Origin: Agaribacter marinus
GTDB lineage: Bacteria; Pseudomonadota; Gammaproteobacteria; Enterobacterales; Alteromonadaceae
Reading direction: 5' to 3'
Length of the DNA: 64,000 nucleotides
Assembly (NCBI RefSeq): GCF_030160655.1
Contig: NZ_BSOT01000005.1
Span: 62,001 to 126,000 of the forward strand
This document shows positions 18,362 through 28,705 of this stretch, piece by piece. The notes under the pieces were generated by a model that was given only the letters and a program-made list of their open reading frames with translations, had not been told where the DNA came from and did not search any database. The stretch's first letter is position 1; each line of letters opens with the position of its first letter. The translations under genes were made by a program, and so were the position numbers.

Positions 18362-19405
18362 ATGGATAGAGAATGGGTCAACTGGGCAATTAAAACGATT
18401 GAGGCTGATTATACGCGTTCAGCAGATACACACTTAATTCGCTTAGATTTAAAAAGCCATCCAAACATCCTCATATATTTAAAAGACGAAAGTACGCACC
18501 CAACGGGGTCACTGAAGCACCGCTTGGCACGTTCTTTATTTTTATATGCTTTATGTAACGGCAAGATAGATAAAAATACGCCAATAATAGAATCGTCGTC
18601 CGGCAGCACTGCAGTATCTGAAGCCTATTTTGCTAGGTTACTAGGTTTACCATTTATTGCCGTTGTACCAAAATCAACTGCGCAAGAAAAGATCAATAAA
18701 ATAGCGTTTTATGAAGGTAAGTGCCACTTGGTAGAGCAGACGGATCAAATTTACTCAGTATCTCGTCAGTTAGCTGCAGAAAGAAATGGGCATTATATGG
18801 ATCAGTTTACCTATGCTGAGCGGGCGACAGACTGGCGTGGAAACAATAATATTGCGCAAAGTATTTTTTCACAAATGGAAGACGAGCCTTATGCTATCCC
18901 TGCCTGGATTGTTATGAGTCCAGGTACTGGTGGAACTTCAGCCACGCTAGGCCGCTATATTCGTTATCAACGCTATCAGACAGAGTTGATGGTCGTTGAT
19001 CCTGAACACTCAGTATTTTTTGACTACTATAAATCTGGTGATGATAGTTTAGTTCACCATTGTGGCAGCAAAATTGAGGGGATAGGTCGACCACGGGTTG
19101 AACCGTCATTTATACCAGGCGTAGTGGATGAAATGATAAAAGTGCCTGATAAAGCCAGTATTTCGGCAATGCGTTGGCTAAGCAATATACTTGGGCGAAA
19201 AGTCGGACCATCCTCAGGTACTAATGTTTGGGGCGTGCTTCAGTTAGTGAAAAGAATGCAAGATAAGGGGCAAGAAGGCGCAATTGTCTCTGTAATTTGT
19301 GACAGTGGAGAGCGTTATCTCAATAGTTATTATGATCAGCAATGGGTGAAAGACAATATAGGCGTTTGCGATGAAAGCGCTATATTTTTAAAGCAGTTCT
19401 ACTAA
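18362..19405 (+). CDS. PLP-dependent cysteine synthase-family protein (Cds1-like)
   Basis: A perfect GGAGGT five bases upstream fixes the start at 18362 (347 residues). It belongs to the fold type II PLP enzymes. HPTGSLKHRLA carries the PLP-lysine, ESSSGSTAVSEAY the substrate loop, and SPGTGGTSATLGRY binds the cofactor phosphate. The sequence resembles the Cds1 branch, cysteine desulfhydrases that release sulfide, more than CysK/CysM. Exact substrate is inference. It converges on a coiled-coil gene. Confidence 0.83.
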   Translation: MDREWVNWAIKTIEADYTRSADTHLIRLDLKSHPNILIYLKDESTHPTGSLKHRLARSLFLYALCNGKIDKNTPIIESSSGSTAVSEAYFARLLGLPFIAVVPKSTAQEKINKIAFYEGKCHLVEQTDQIYSVSRQLAAERNGHYMDQFTYAERATDWRGNNNIAQSIFSQMEDEPYAIPAWIVMSPGTGGTSATLGRYIRYQRYQTELMVVDPEHSVFFDYYKSGDDSLVHHCGSKIEGIGRPRVEPSFIPGVVDEMIKVPDKASISAMRWLSNILGRKVGPSSGTNVWGVLQLVKRMQDKGQEGAIVSVICDSGERYLNSYYDQQWVKDNIGVCDESAIFLKQFY

Positions 19406-19421
19406 GCTGTTATTCGCTCGT

Positions 19422-20720
19422 TCATTTACGTGCGATAAGGTGGCCGTCACTGACTAATGTTTCATCATTAACAATGAATTCAGCACGGTACTCACCGGCC
19501 GTTAATTCGCGCCCACGACCCAGAGACAATCGAACAAGTTGCGCTCTGTCTGAAGCAAATGTTGCACGTGCTACCCTGCGGTTTTCGGGCGAATATACAT
19601 TCACAGTTACATCAGTGATAGGGGCTTTGCTAAATTTAGGTCTAACGATAAACTCTTCGATACATACAATATCTTCAAATCTTGGATTACTGCATTTTCT
19701 TCCAGTCATATATACTGACTTTAGGTAAATCGGATTTTCAATGTCGGCTTCAAGCTTCGCAATTCTTTCTTTTAATTGAGCAATGACTTTTTCGTCTGAA
19801 TTTGATGAAGGAATTACCTTATTCTGTTCGTCTTTTAATGCCTTGTTTAACTGACTAATTTGCGTTTGAAGTTGAATGTTTTCGTCGCGAACTTTAAGAA
19901 AGTGTTCATCTTTTTGTTTAAGTTGTTCGTTTATCATCGCTATTTCTTTTGCCTGCGCATCGCAAGCATTTGCAGTTGCGTTTTCGACAAGGCTAGCATT
20001 TTTTGCGCTTTTCTCAGCTTCTGCTTGTGCAATCAATAAATTGTTATTTAATGACTCGGCCTCTGCCTTGGCGTCTTTAGCTGCTTTCGCTAGGCGTTGC
20101 GCTTCCTTTTTCGCGAGTAGCTCTTTTTCAGCGCTGGATTTCGCGGCTTCTTGTGCTTTCGCAGCTTTCTCGGCAAGTTCTTCAGCTTTGGCTTTTGCAA
20201 GTGACGCGTCTTCGGCATTTTGTCGTGCTTCGGATTTGGTTGCTTCGATCAACTGAGCGAGTTTTATTGCTTCGGCTTTTGCGTCAGCAGCCTGTTTGGC
20301 ATTTTCTTGTGCGATACGTTCTGCTTGTGCTGCATTGTCTGCAAGGTTGCCCGCTTTTGCTTCTGCATCCTTTGCTTGCTGCGCAAACTTTTGCGCATCG
20401 TCGGATGCTTCATTTACTGCAGCAATTAAGCGCGTTTTTTCTATTTCGCAACGCTCTGCTTTTTCTTCGCTTTTTAAAATAAGTGCTTGGGTTTGCGCCA
20501 GTTGTGTAGAGGCACTTTCGGATGTTGTTGACGTTGTTTCAATTTCATTCTGTATTTGAGACAGTTCTTCTTTTAACTCGTCTCGTTCAGATATAAGGTC
20601 GATGACAAATTCTGTTTCAAATATTCCATCCCCACTATCCTGAAAGGTAGGATAGAATATCAGCAATATAGAGATATTAAGGGCCAACAGCACAATATAT
20701 TTGATACTTCGGTTAAACAC
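19422..20720 (-). CDS. Inner-membrane-anchored Ala-rich coiled-coil protein, unknown
   Basis: A 432-residue protein with one N-terminal membrane helix (about 7-26), then a very long Ala/Lys/Glu-rich coiled coil (about 45-315, with repeats such as AAKAQEAAKSSAEKE). A C-terminal globular domain of about 105 residues contains two cysteines (GRKCSNPRFEDIVCIEEF), with beta-rich sequence after it (VTVNVYSPENRRVARATF). The layout suggests a periplasmic rod with a terminal binding domain. I recognise no family. Strong composition bias produces long antisense frames that are not genes. Confidence 0.75.
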   Translation of the reverse strand: MFNRSIKYIVLLALNISILLIFYPTFQDSGDGIFETEFVIDLISERDELKEELSQIQNEIETTSTTSESASTQLAQTQALILKSEEKAERCEIEKTRLIAAVNEASDDAQKFAQQAKDAEAKAGNLADNAAQAERIAQENAKQAADAKAEAIKLAQLIEATKSEARQNAEDASLAKAKAEELAEKAAKAQEAAKSSAEKELLAKKEAQRLAKAAKDAKAEAESLNNNLLIAQAEAEKSAKNASLVENATANACDAQAKEIAMINEQLKQKDEHFLKVRDENIQLQTQISQLNKALKDEQNKVIPSSNSDEKVIAQLKERIAKLEADIENPIYLKSVYMTGRKCSNPRFEDIVCIEEFIVRPKFSKAPITDVTVNVYSPENRRVARATFASDRAQLVRLSLGRGRELTAGEYRAEFIVNDETLVSDGHLIARK

Positions 20721-20935
20721 TCAAACGTCCTTTCATTATTCTTATTTTGATTTATCGCTCGCTACTCAGGGCTAATTATTAATTATTTGTAAATTATATG
20801 GAAGTGTTTTGACGCAAATCCGCATGAATATTGGATTTAAAGTGAAAAACGTAACTTTTTGGCGACACTTTTTTGAAACGTCTATATAAATTTTGTGTAA
20901 GCGCGTCAACATTCATTAACACATGAACAATCAAC

Positions 20936-21664
20936 CTAATTAAAGTCTCTATGCTCTAGGCGCAAGCCGTTTTTATTTACCAACAATATTGAGCCTTGAG
21001 AATACCAGTCCCCCAGCACAACACGTCTTAGCGATTTTCCTTGTGCTTCAAAATCGTGAATATTTGGTCGGTGGGTATGTCCATGGATGAATAAAGATAC
21101 ATTGTGTTTGCACATTGCTGTTTCGACTTCAGATTGCGTGACATCCATAATATTGGCGGCTAGCATTTGCTTATTATTCTTGCTTGTTTTACGTCCTTTT
21201 TCTGCGATAGATTTTCGTATACTAAGCGGTAAAGCAAGCATCAATTTGGGCCACCACCACCCTCGTGACTTCTTCCTAAATTTCATATATTCGATATCAC
21301 GCGTGCATAATTCATCCCCATGGCTAATAAGGGTTCTTGTGCCATACAAATCAATAATGGTTTGCTCAGGTAATATTGTCATGCTTGCTTGTTTGGCAAA
21401 CCTTTTACCAATGGCAAAATCCCGATTGCCATGAATGAAATATACAGGGATTGCCTTGCTTACCGTTGATATCACAGCCGCAATTTTCTGATTAAAAGGG
21501 GATTGGTCATCGTCACCAATCCAGACTTCAAACAAGTCACCTAAAATAAATAACTTCTCTGCTTTAGGCGCTTCTTCTCGCATAAATTTTATGAAACATT
21601 GAGTGATATCAGGTCGATCATCACTCAAGTGCAAGTCTGATATGAAGTAGGTAAATTTATCCAC
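20936..21664 (-). CDS. lpxH: UDP-2,3-diacylglucosamine diphosphatase LpxH
   Basis: A 242-residue calcineurin-like phosphoesterase that makes lipid X from UDP-2,3-diacylglucosamine in lipid A synthesis. Metal-binding motifs are in order: FISDLHLSDD, GDLFEVWIGDD, HGNRDF, and HGHTHRP near residue 195. It lies 9 bases after ppiB on the same strand, a common gammaproteobacterial pair. Confidence 0.95.
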   Translation of the reverse strand: MDKFTYFISDLHLSDDRPDITQCFIKFMREEAPKAEKLFILGDLFEVWIGDDDQSPFNQKIAAVISTVSKAIPVYFIHGNRDFAIGKRFAKQASMTILPEQTIIDLYGTRTLISHGDELCTRDIEYMKFRKKSRGWWWPKLMLALPLSIRKSIAEKGRKTSKNNKQMLAANIMDVTQSEVETAMCKHNVSLFIHGHTHRPNIHDFEAQGKSLRRVVLGDWYSQGSILLVNKNGLRLEHRDFN

Positions 21665-21673
21665 TAAATGCCG

Positions 21674-22183
21674 TTATTGTTCTGCGATGGTGGCAGATTC
21701 AATGATCACATCATCGACAGGTACGTCTTGATGAAAACCAGATGAGCCAGTTTCAACCGCTTTAATTTTTTCGACAATGTCTAGGCCTTCTATAACTTCT
21801 CCAAATACGCAATATCCCCAACCTTGAGAGTTTGGCGCAGAGAAATCTAGGAAGTCGTTGTCTTTTACGTTAATAAAAAACTGGGCAGTGGCAGAGTGAG
21901 GATCATTCGTCCGCGCCATCGCAATTGAACCAAGTTTATTGCTCAAGCCATTGTCTGCTTCATTTTCGATTGGTGCATTAACTGGTTTTTGTTCCATGCC
22001 CGTTTCAAAACCGCCGCCTTGAATCATAAAATTGCTGATGACACGGTGAAAAATTGTGTTGTCATAAAAGCCATCTTTTACATATTGCAGAAAGTTTTCT
22101 ACGGTTTTAGGGGCTTTTTCTGCATTAAGGCTTAGTTTAATGTCACCGAAATTTGTTTTTAAAACGACCATTATGTTGTTCAT
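21674..22183 (-). CDS. ppiB: Peptidyl-prolyl cis-trans isomerase B (cyclophilin)
   Basis: A 169-residue cytoplasmic cyclophilin without signal peptide. Catalytic and core motifs are [29 protein letters not shown] and [13 protein letters not shown]. It catalyses proline isomerisation during folding. It is divergent from cysS and followed by lpxH, the usual arrangement in related genomes. Met5 is an alternative start. Confidence 0.95.
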   Translation of the reverse strand: MNNIMVVLKTNFGDIKLSLNAEKAPKTVENFLQYVKDGFYDNTIFHRVISNFMIQGGGFETGMEQKPVNAPIENEADNGLSNKLGSIAMARTNDPHSATAQFFINVKDNDFLDFSAPNSQGWGYCVFGEVIEGLDIVEKIKAVETGSSGFHQDVPVDDVIIESATIAEQ

Positions 22184-22327
22184 CCATTAAAAATAAAGGC
22201 GCTAATACTAGCGTAAAACTGAGTAGCGTAAAAGTCACTGGCGTGAATAGGCGTCTGAGTGCTAGAATTTGCGCCGATTTAAACATGCTTTTTGCAAAAA
22301 TGACACACAAACGGAAACTTAGCATCT

Positions 22328-23710
22328 ATGTCACAATTACACATTTTTAATACCTTAACGCGCAAGAAAGAAGCGTTCGTACCAATAAAGCCAGAACAGG
22401 TTGGTATCTACGTGTGTGGTATTACGGTTTACGATTTGTGTCATATGGGACATGCCAGAACCTACCTCAATTTTGACATTGTGGTGCGCTACTTGCGCCA
22501 TTTAGGTTTCCACGTGAATTATGTAAGAAACATTACTGATGTAGACGACAAAATAATTGCGCGTGCGGCCGAAAATGGTGAAACACCGGCGCAGCTTACA
22601 GAACGCACAATTAAGCATATGCATGATGACTTTGCCGCGCTCAACTTGTGTGAACCCGATATTGAACCGCGGGTTACTGAGCATATGCCTGAGATTATTC
22701 ATGTTGTTGAGAGCTTAATTAGTAAAGGTTTTGCCTATGTCGCGGCGAGTGGTGATGTGCTCTTTGATGTGTCCGCTTACAAAGAATACGGTCGTTTATC
22801 TAAACAAGACTTAAGTCAGCTTCAGGCAGGTATACGCGTCGAAACATCGGAAGATAAAGATGATCCATTGGATTTTGTGTTATGGAAGACAGCAAAAGAA
22901 GGAGAGGTGAGTTGGGAGTCTCCTTGGGGGCAAGGTCGACCAGGATGGCATATTGAATGTTCTGCGATGAATCACAAACATCTAGGGGCACATTTTGATA
23001 TTCATGGTGGCGGGTCTGATTTGATCTTCCCTCATCATGAAAATGAGGTGGCGCAATCTTGCTGCGCATTCGACACGCCATATGTAAATACTTGGATGCA
23101 TGCAGGCATGGTGCAGGTGGACAACGAAAAGATGTCCAAGTCGTTGGGCAACTTTTTCACATTACGTGATGTACTTGAAAAACATGACGCTGAAACACTG
23201 CGCTTTTTTTTGATGTCTGCTCATTACCGAAGCCAACTCAGTTATTCGCAAGATAGTATTGACCAAGCACGTGCAGGACTAGAGCGTCTATATACCAGTC
23301 TACGCGGCGTTGACGTTGCTAATGACGTTGATTTATCTGCAGATGGCTATTTGACTGCATTCGAAACCGCGATGAATGATGACTTTAATATGCCGGTAGC
23401 TTTGTCAGTATTATTTGACGTGTCTAAATCATTAAATAAGGCGACAGCTGAAGATGCGAGCCGACTGGCAGCGATACTTAAAGGCCTTGGTGCGATTATA
23501 GGGATTTTACAAAATGATCCTGAAGATTACTTACAAGGTGGCAATGAAGATGAGGGATTTGCAGTCGAGGTTGAAGCATTGATAGCGGCGCGTAATCAGG
23601 CACGGATCGATAAAAATTGGTCAAAAGCAGATGAAGCCCGAGATGCCTTAAGCGCTTTAGGCGTTGTATTAGAAGATAGTGCAGAAGGAACAAAATGGCG
23701 CAAGGCCTAA
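22328..23710 (+). CDS. cysS: Cysteinyl-tRNA synthetase
   Basis: A 460-residue class I aminoacyl-tRNA synthetase of normal length. It has the HIGH-type motif CHMGHART near residue 38, zinc ligands ([26 protein letters not shown]) and [10 protein letters not shown]. It charges tRNA-Cys in the cytoplasm. It is divergent from ppiB. Confidence 0.97.
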   Translation: MSQLHIFNTLTRKKEAFVPIKPEQVGIYVCGITVYDLCHMGHARTYLNFDIVVRYLRHLGFHVNYVRNITDVDDKIIARAAENGETPAQLTERTIKHMHDDFAALNLCEPDIEPRVTEHMPEIIHVVESLISKGFAYVAASGDVLFDVSAYKEYGRLSKQDLSQLQAGIRVETSEDKDDPLDFVLWKTAKEGEVSWESPWGQGRPGWHIECSAMNHKHLGAHFDIHGGGSDLIFPHHENEVAQSCCAFDTPYVNTWMHAGMVQVDNEKMSKSLGNFFTLRDVLEKHDAETLRFFLMSAHYRSQLSYSQDSIDQARAGLERLYTSLRGVDVANDVDLSADGYLTAFETAMNDDFNMPVALSVLFDVSKSLNKATAEDASRLAAILKGLGAIIGILQNDPEDYLQGGNEDEGFAVEVEALIAARNQARIDKNWSKADEARDALSALGVVLEDSAEGTKWRKA

Positions 23711-23730
23711 TAGCCCTGCGTTTGCATGTG

Positions 23731-24279
23731 TCAAGCTGCTAAAAAAGTAGCTTTAGTTTTGGCGTTTGCAGCCTCAGATAAAAAGGGTGACATTTTGTCA
23801 AATAGGCGGTGTAAATAAGTACCATGCTTGTCAATAAATGCTGGATTGCTGGTAGCAATCTCAATTTCGTTTGCGGCTGTCAGTTCGCAAAAGTTGCGCA
23901 ATAGATCTTCGGACAAATAGTAAGCGTCGCCTGTGAAACGATTTATAAGTTCTGGCTTTTTAGCGCCATCAAGTAATTTAGTGAAAAAGTCTTTTCTTGA
24001 GCAGGCGCAGTATTGATAAACTAACTCTTCAGCGTCATCACCGATTATTTGTGCAACATCATATCGTTGTTTGACTGACAACAGTGATGCATCAAACCCT
24101 GATGTACCGTACACAGCATGATACAAGCCAGCATCCTGAAGAAATTGCGGAGCGTTCCATTGGCTTAGTAAGTTGCGTGTGCCTTGCAAGTGTTGAAGAA
24201 GTGATCCCTGAATATGCTGGAACTCGCTTGCACCAAGTTCGCCGAGTAGTTGAAACTTGTTTTTCATCATTATTTCCAT
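23731..24279 (-). CDS. DUF6817-like (HD-type) protein
   Basis: A 182-residue protein resembling small HD-like families (DUF6817): HLQGTRNLLSQWNAPQFLQ then DAGLYHAVYGTSGFD fits a His/Asp metal-binding helix pair. No catalytic role can be assigned. Met at 24270 or 24267 is better placed behind a GGAA than the first ATG. It ends 20 bases from the cysS stop, convergent. Confidence 0.7.
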   Translation of the reverse strand: MEIMMKNKFQLLGELGASEFQHIQGSLLQHLQGTRNLLSQWNAPQFLQDAGLYHAVYGTSGFDASLLSVKQRYDVAQIIGDDAEELVYQYCACSRKDFFTKLLDGAKKPELINRFTGDAYYLSEDLLRNFCELTAANEIEIATSNPAFIDKHGTYLHRLFDKMSPFLSEAANAKTKATFLAA

Positions 24280-24427
24280 ATTTGTGCTGCTTTAACATGA
24301 AGCGTAGCGCTATAATTAATCAGATTGAACTAGAAATCAATAAGTCTTCGCAGGTGTTTTTATTGGATGAATTATTTCTTTTTAAAAGCGTCAGGATCTT
24401 TTACAAAATAGGAACACTTAAGTACTC

Positions 24428-25141
24428 ATGAGCCTTATAAATAAAAAAATATTGGTCACCGGCGCGACCTCTGGGATTGGTAAATCACTTGTATTAAAGT
24501 TAGCAGATTTGGACCTTGAATTGGCAATTTGCGGGCGCAGTCGCACAAAGATGAATGACTTATTAGCATTACCTGAGTTAAAAGGTAAGGTGTCATTCCA
24601 AGACACCTTTGATGCAACGGATTTCGAGCAAGTAAAAACGTTTGTTTCCAAAACAACTGAGCGACTTGGACAGATTGACGTGTTGGTTAATTGCGCTGGT
24701 GCCAATGCTTCCCGAGGAAATGTCGCTGATATTCCGCTGGAGGATATGCAAAATATGATCAACATTAATTTGTTGTCACCTTTTGTTTTTATGCAGGAAG
24801 TGTTTAATTTATCCATGCGGGCTAAACAGATGGGTCAAATTATCAATGTATTGTCTACGGTAAGTGGGTTTTCAAATCAAGGCATTGGCGCTTACACAGC
24901 ATCAAAAGCAGGATTTGATGCTTTAACCAAAGTCTTCCGGAAAGAAGCAAGGGATGAAGGGGTTAAAGTAAGTGCAATTTATCCTGGCGGCGTGGACACA
25001 CCTTTTCGAGAGGCAGATCGACCCGCCTACCTAAGTGCTGAAAGTGTCGCTGACGCTATCGTATTTATGATGTCCCAACAGGGGAATTGCGCACTCGACG
25101 AGTTGACGGTGCGTCCGATGGTGGAAAAAAATTATTGCTAG
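24428..25141 (+). CDS. Short-chain dehydrogenase/reductase
   Basis: A 237-residue classical SDR: NAD(P)-binding TGATSGIGKS at residues 11-20, NCAGAN near 90, catalytic Ser in VLSTVSGFS, YTASK near 157, and YPGGVDTPF. Substrate unknown. Single gene, divergent from DUF6817 and convergent with mltD. Confidence 0.9.
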   Translation: MSLINKKILVTGATSGIGKSLVLKLADLDLELAICGRSRTKMNDLLALPELKGKVSFQDTFDATDFEQVKTFVSKTTERLGQIDVLVNCAGANASRGNVADIPLEDMQNMININLLSPFVFMQEVFNLSMRAKQMGQIINVLSTVSGFSNQGIGAYTASKAGFDALTKVFRKEARDEGVKVSAIYPGGVDTPFREADRPAYLSAESVADAIVFMMSQQGNCALDELTVRPMVEKNYC

Positions 25142-25186
25142 CATATCCACAAACATACAGAATCAAGTGCGTCATTAGACATATTA

Positions 25187-25219
25187 GATGTAACGAAACA
25201 CCTACGTTTTCGTTACATC
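25187..25219. terminator. 12-bp inverted repeat between SDR gene and mltD
   Basis: GATGTAACGAAA (25187-25198) pairs perfectly with TTTCGTTACATC (25208-25219) with a 9-base loop. It overlaps the last codons of mltD and lies 46 bases after the SDR stop. It may act as a bidirectional stop, although neither side has a strong U-tract. Confidence 0.4.
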
Positions 25220-26902
25220 AATGGTCAGCTTGAGCTTTTGCCCTGGTTGCAAATACTTTTTACCTTGCAAATTATTCCACTGCACGATTTCTTGAATACT
25301 CACATTGAAGCGATTGGCTATTCTAGAAAGCGAATCACCGCTACGTACTCTGTAAGTGATATTCCGACTAATGGCGGATTGAGACACGCTCATGCTAGGC
25401 TTGCCAGACCATACGACCAGGTTCATGCCTACTTTTAGTGGATCTCGTGGCGCCATTTTGTTCCACTTTGCCAAGTCTCTCACAGCTACTTTATGTTTTT
25501 GAGCGATATCCCATAAAGTATCTCCACTCCTGACCTTATGTTCTGTTTTGTGCGATCCTCTTACCACTGATTGCGTCTTTTTGAGGCGTTGATCAGCCGA
25601 TAATGCATATTCTTCAATTGATTTCAGCGCGACAGGTACTAACAAGTGTTTACCTGCAATAATTCTAGATGTCTTTAAGTTATTGATTTCTTTGATAACA
25701 TCTGTAGTAGTGTTGTACTTGTTCGCTATTTTATCAAGACTGTCACCGCTGCGTATTTTATACCGCACCCAATTTAGCATGTCAGACGCCGGTGTTTGCG
25801 TTAGCGCTACTTTAAACGTGTCAAGATTACTCAACGGGATTAGTAAATGATGAGGACCATCAGGGTCTGTTGCCCAACGGTTAAATCCAGGGTTTAAGGC
25901 TTGCAATTCTGCAGTCGTCAATCCTGCCATATTTGCCGCTTTGGATAAGTCAATCTGAGAACCCACGTCAACAATGTCTAATACTGGTGTATTTTTAATC
26001 GATGGCCAGGCAAACTTGTTGCTTTCTCTATTTCTTAATATGTCCGTTAAGGCTAATAATTTAGGAACGTATGCACGGGTTTCTCTAGGTAGGTCCAAGG
26101 ACCAAAAGTCAGTCGGTTTACCTAATCGCTTATTTTTTCTAATAGAGCGCATTACACGCCCTTCGCCACTATTATATGCGGCAAGCGCATGTAACCAGTT
26201 ACCGTCAAACATTTTATGTAATCGCTTTAAATACGCAATGGCGCCATTTGTTGACTCAATGATATCTCTGCGACCGTCATACCACCATGTTTGCTTCATA
26301 CCATAGTTTTTACCTGTTCCCGGAATAAACTGCCACATGCCTGCGGCTCTGCCATGTGAGTATGCAAAGGGGTCAAATGCGCTTTCGACAATGGGTAGTA
26401 GCGCAATGTCGAGCGGCATTCCCTCTGCTTCAAGCCGGTCTACTATGTAATACAAAAATGGTGACGCGCGATTCGATACCCGTTGCATGTAATTTGGATG
26501 TTTTAGATACCAATTTTTCTGCGCAATAATCCTTCCTTGATTGCTTGGAACGTCAAATTCAAGTTGTTCCGCCACATAAAACCAAAGATTGGCGTTAGGC
26601 ATTACTTCTTGCGATGATTCAGCAATGTCGTCATGTATTTTTAATGCATTAACAAGTGTTTGTTCAATATTTTCAACAGGGTGTTCTACTTCAATCACGC
26701 CTTCGCTGGGAGGTTGGCAATCTTCATGCGGCTGTCGTAAATTGGCATCTCCTTTTTCGCAAATGTCATCGTTGGCAAGTAATGAGGATTGAACGTCGGT
26801 ACTCGTATTTTTGTTATCAAGCGAACGTTGTTCAGAGTGTTCAGTAAGATTACAACCTGCAAGCATGTAGAGGCTGCATCCAATTACGGCAATATACTTC
26901 AT
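25202..26902 (-). CDS. mltD: Membrane-bound lytic murein transglycosylase D
   Basis: A 566-residue lipoprotein (signal ending LYMLAGC). The SLT catalytic domain is at about residues 125-270, with the catalytic Glu in LPIVESAFDPFAYSHGRAAG and AYNSGEGRV. Three LysM peptidoglycan-binding repeats lie in the C-terminal half (starts near YKIRSGDSLDKIA, HKVRSGDTLWDIA, YRVRSGDSLSRIA). It cleaves glycan strands to 1,6-anhydro products. It follows gloB on the same strand, as in E. coli and relatives. Confidence 0.95.
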   Translation of the reverse strand: MKYIAVIGCSLYMLAGCNLTEHSEQRSLDNKNTSTDVQSSLLANDDICEKGDANLRQPHEDCQPPSEGVIEVEHPVENIEQTLVNALKIHDDIAESSQEVMPNANLWFYVAEQLEFDVPSNQGRIIAQKNWYLKHPNYMQRVSNRASPFLYYIVDRLEAEGMPLDIALLPIVESAFDPFAYSHGRAAGMWQFIPGTGKNYGMKQTWWYDGRRDIIESTNGAIAYLKRLHKMFDGNWLHALAAYNSGEGRVMRSIRKNKRLGKPTDFWSLDLPRETRAYVPKLLALTDILRNRESNKFAWPSIKNTPVLDIVDVGSQIDLSKAANMAGLTTAELQALNPGFNRWATDPDGPHHLLIPLSNLDTFKVALTQTPASDMLNWVRYKIRSGDSLDKIANKYNTTTDVIKEINNLKTSRIIAGKHLLVPVALKSIEEYALSADQRLKKTQSVVRGSHKTEHKVRSGDTLWDIAQKHKVAVRDLAKWNKMAPRDPLKVGMNLVVWSGKPSMSVSQSAISRNITYRVRSGDSLSRIANRFNVSIQEIVQWNNLQGKKYLQPGQKLKLTIDVTKT

Positions 26903-26924
26903 AGTGTTATAATTCTTTTATCCA

Positions 26925-27692
26925 TTAATAGTTATCTTTTGCAGCGCGAACCGCTGCGAATACATCTGTTGCATTGTCTGAATTGACGTCTAATGCATGT
27001 TTTATGTTTGCCACAAATTCGGGCACATCACAACGTAAAAACGGGTTAACCGCTTTTTCCTTTTTTATAGTCGTTGGTAACGTACAGCCTTGCCCTCTAC
27101 GAATGCCAGATACCCAATGCATAAATTCAGATAATACCGGATTATTTGGTTCCAAATGATGTGCGAATTTAATGTTGGCTTCGGTGTATTCATGGGTGCA
27201 ATATACTTCTAGGTGATCGCCGAGTGATCTTAGTGTACGCAAAGAGTGCCAAAATTGCTGTGGCGTACCTTCAAACATTCGTCCGCAGCCGGCTGAAAAC
27301 AAGGTATCTCCACAAAATAAATAGTTGTCATTGTGATAGGCAATATGTTCTCTTGTATGGCCTGGCACGTGTAATACCTGTAGCGCGAGTGCATCACATA
27401 GTAGACTGATGTTATCGCCATGGTTTAGCGGGTGAGTTATGGCTTTTATTCGATCAGAATGCGGCCCATAAACAGGTACTGACGGAAAGTGCTCAGTAAG
27501 TCTTGGAATACCATTTATGTGGTCGTGATGGTGATGCGTAACGATTATTGCCTCTAGCACTAACTGATGTTGCCGAATGAAATCTAGCACTGGGTCTGCG
27601 TCACCTGGGTCGACAACGACCACTCGATTTCCTGAGGTAATGCACCAAATGTAATTGTCGTCAAACGCGTTTAAGGGCAAAATTTCTAGCAT
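26925..27692 (-). CDS. gloB: Hydroxyacylglutathione hydrolase (glyoxalase II)
   Basis: The start at 27692 (MLEILPLNAF) matches the family N-terminus, giving 255 residues; the frame extends 26 codons further upstream without homology. The binuclear metal motif THHHHDHING, then HVPGHTREHI and FCGDTLFSAGCGR, identify glyoxalase II, which hydrolyses S-lactoylglutathione in methylglyoxal detoxification. The gene order yafS-like / gloB / mltD is conserved in enterobacteria and relatives. Confidence 0.95.
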   Translation of the reverse strand: MLEILPLNAFDDNYIWCITSGNRVVVVDPGDADPVLDFIRQHQLVLEAIIVTHHHHDHINGIPRLTEHFPSVPVYGPHSDRIKAITHPLNHGDNISLLCDALALQVLHVPGHTREHIAYHNDNYLFCGDTLFSAGCGRMFEGTPQQFWHSLRTLRSLGDHLEVYCTHEYTEANIKFAHHLEPNNPVLSEFMHWVSGIRRGQGCTLPTTIKKEKAVNPFLRCDVPEFVANIKHALDVNSDNATDVFAAVRAAKDNY

Positions 27693-27919
27693 GCTATTTT
27701 TGTTATTTTTATACAAATATTGTAAATGACTTTGAGCAATTCCCCATAGTAGCATCTGAATCGTTTTCATCCAATTGTTAGTATTGCATTAGGAATTACG
27801 CGGTTCTATCGCGGTTGATACACGCTTATTTGCAAAGGCTTGTTTTTGGTAAAATTTGGCGTAAGCTTTCATCAGCTAGTTATACATGAGCTAAAGACTA
27901 AAATGGGCATAGTTATTTA

Positions 27920-28687
27920 ATGTTGCTGCGTGCTGCGAAAAGAGATGAAAAACCTAGATACCCGGATGTATGGAGTAGGTTAAGCCAAGGTGAGCGAGTA
28001 AAAGAGGAACTTGAGCGAGAGTTGGCTCCTGTTGTTGAACGTTTGTTTGGCTATTATTTGCTGAAAGTCGGGGCCTTAAGCAGTGAACTAACACTCGCTA
28101 CTAGTCCGATTAAACACAAATTTAATTTTTCTGCTAACATCTCAGAATCAACGCAATTGTGCGGAAAATCAAACCAACTGCCAATTCAGAACAATAGTGT
28201 AGATGTGTTTGTTGTGCTGGCGGAACTTGACTTTGCGCAAGATCCTCATCAAATAGTACGGGAAATAGATCGTTCAATCACATCAAATGGTCATGTGGTG
28301 ATTGCTGGATTTAACCCTTTTAGCTTAGCCGGTATCATGAAGTACTTACCAATTAACAGAAACAATTTGCTGCATCAAGGTCGTTTTTTTACAGCTGCTA
28401 GGGTAAAAGATTGGTTGCAATTGTTAGATTTTGAAGTGATTCAGCAAGAACAAGTCATCTATTCTTCATTGTTTATGCGTAAACGCTTGGGTGAGCACAG
28501 TAGAATAATGCGTTGGTGCAAACGCTATTGTCCTTGGTTTTCTTCTATGTACATTATTGTTGCGAGAAAGCGCGAAATACCACTTTCGCCCATTAAGCAA
28601 AAGTGGCATTTAAAGCCAAAATTTAACAATGCACCGGCTACCGCGTCTATGAGCAATACACAAAGCTCACGTTCAAACAAAAATTAA
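27920..28687 (+). CDS. SAM-dependent methyltransferase-like protein (YafS-like)
   Basis: A 255-residue protein with a class I methyltransferase pattern: LPIQNNSVDVFVVLAELDFA and GHVVIAGFNPFSL. The glycine-rich SAM motif I is degenerate (LLKVGALSSEL). Its position divergent from gloB matches E. coli yafS. The target is unknown. The last 40 residues are basic and Ser/Asn-rich. Confidence 0.78.
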   Translation: MLLRAAKRDEKPRYPDVWSRLSQGERVKEELERELAPVVERLFGYYLLKVGALSSELTLATSPIKHKFNFSANISESTQLCGKSNQLPIQNNSVDVFVVLAELDFAQDPHQIVREIDRSITSNGHVVIAGFNPFSLAGIMKYLPINRNNLLHQGRFFTAARVKDWLQLLDFEVIQQEQVIYSSLFMRKRLGEHSRIMRWCKRYCPWFSSMYIIVARKREIPLSPIKQKWHLKPKFNNAPATASMSNTQSSRSNKN

Positions 28688-28705
28688 ACATGCGAAAAAT
28701 ACCTG

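Noticed and set aside
20153-20559. Overlapping open frames on the plus strand opposite the coiled-coil gene
   Set aside because: They are antisense shadows of a highly Ala-rich coding sequence and have Ser/Ala/Leu-biased composition with no family match.
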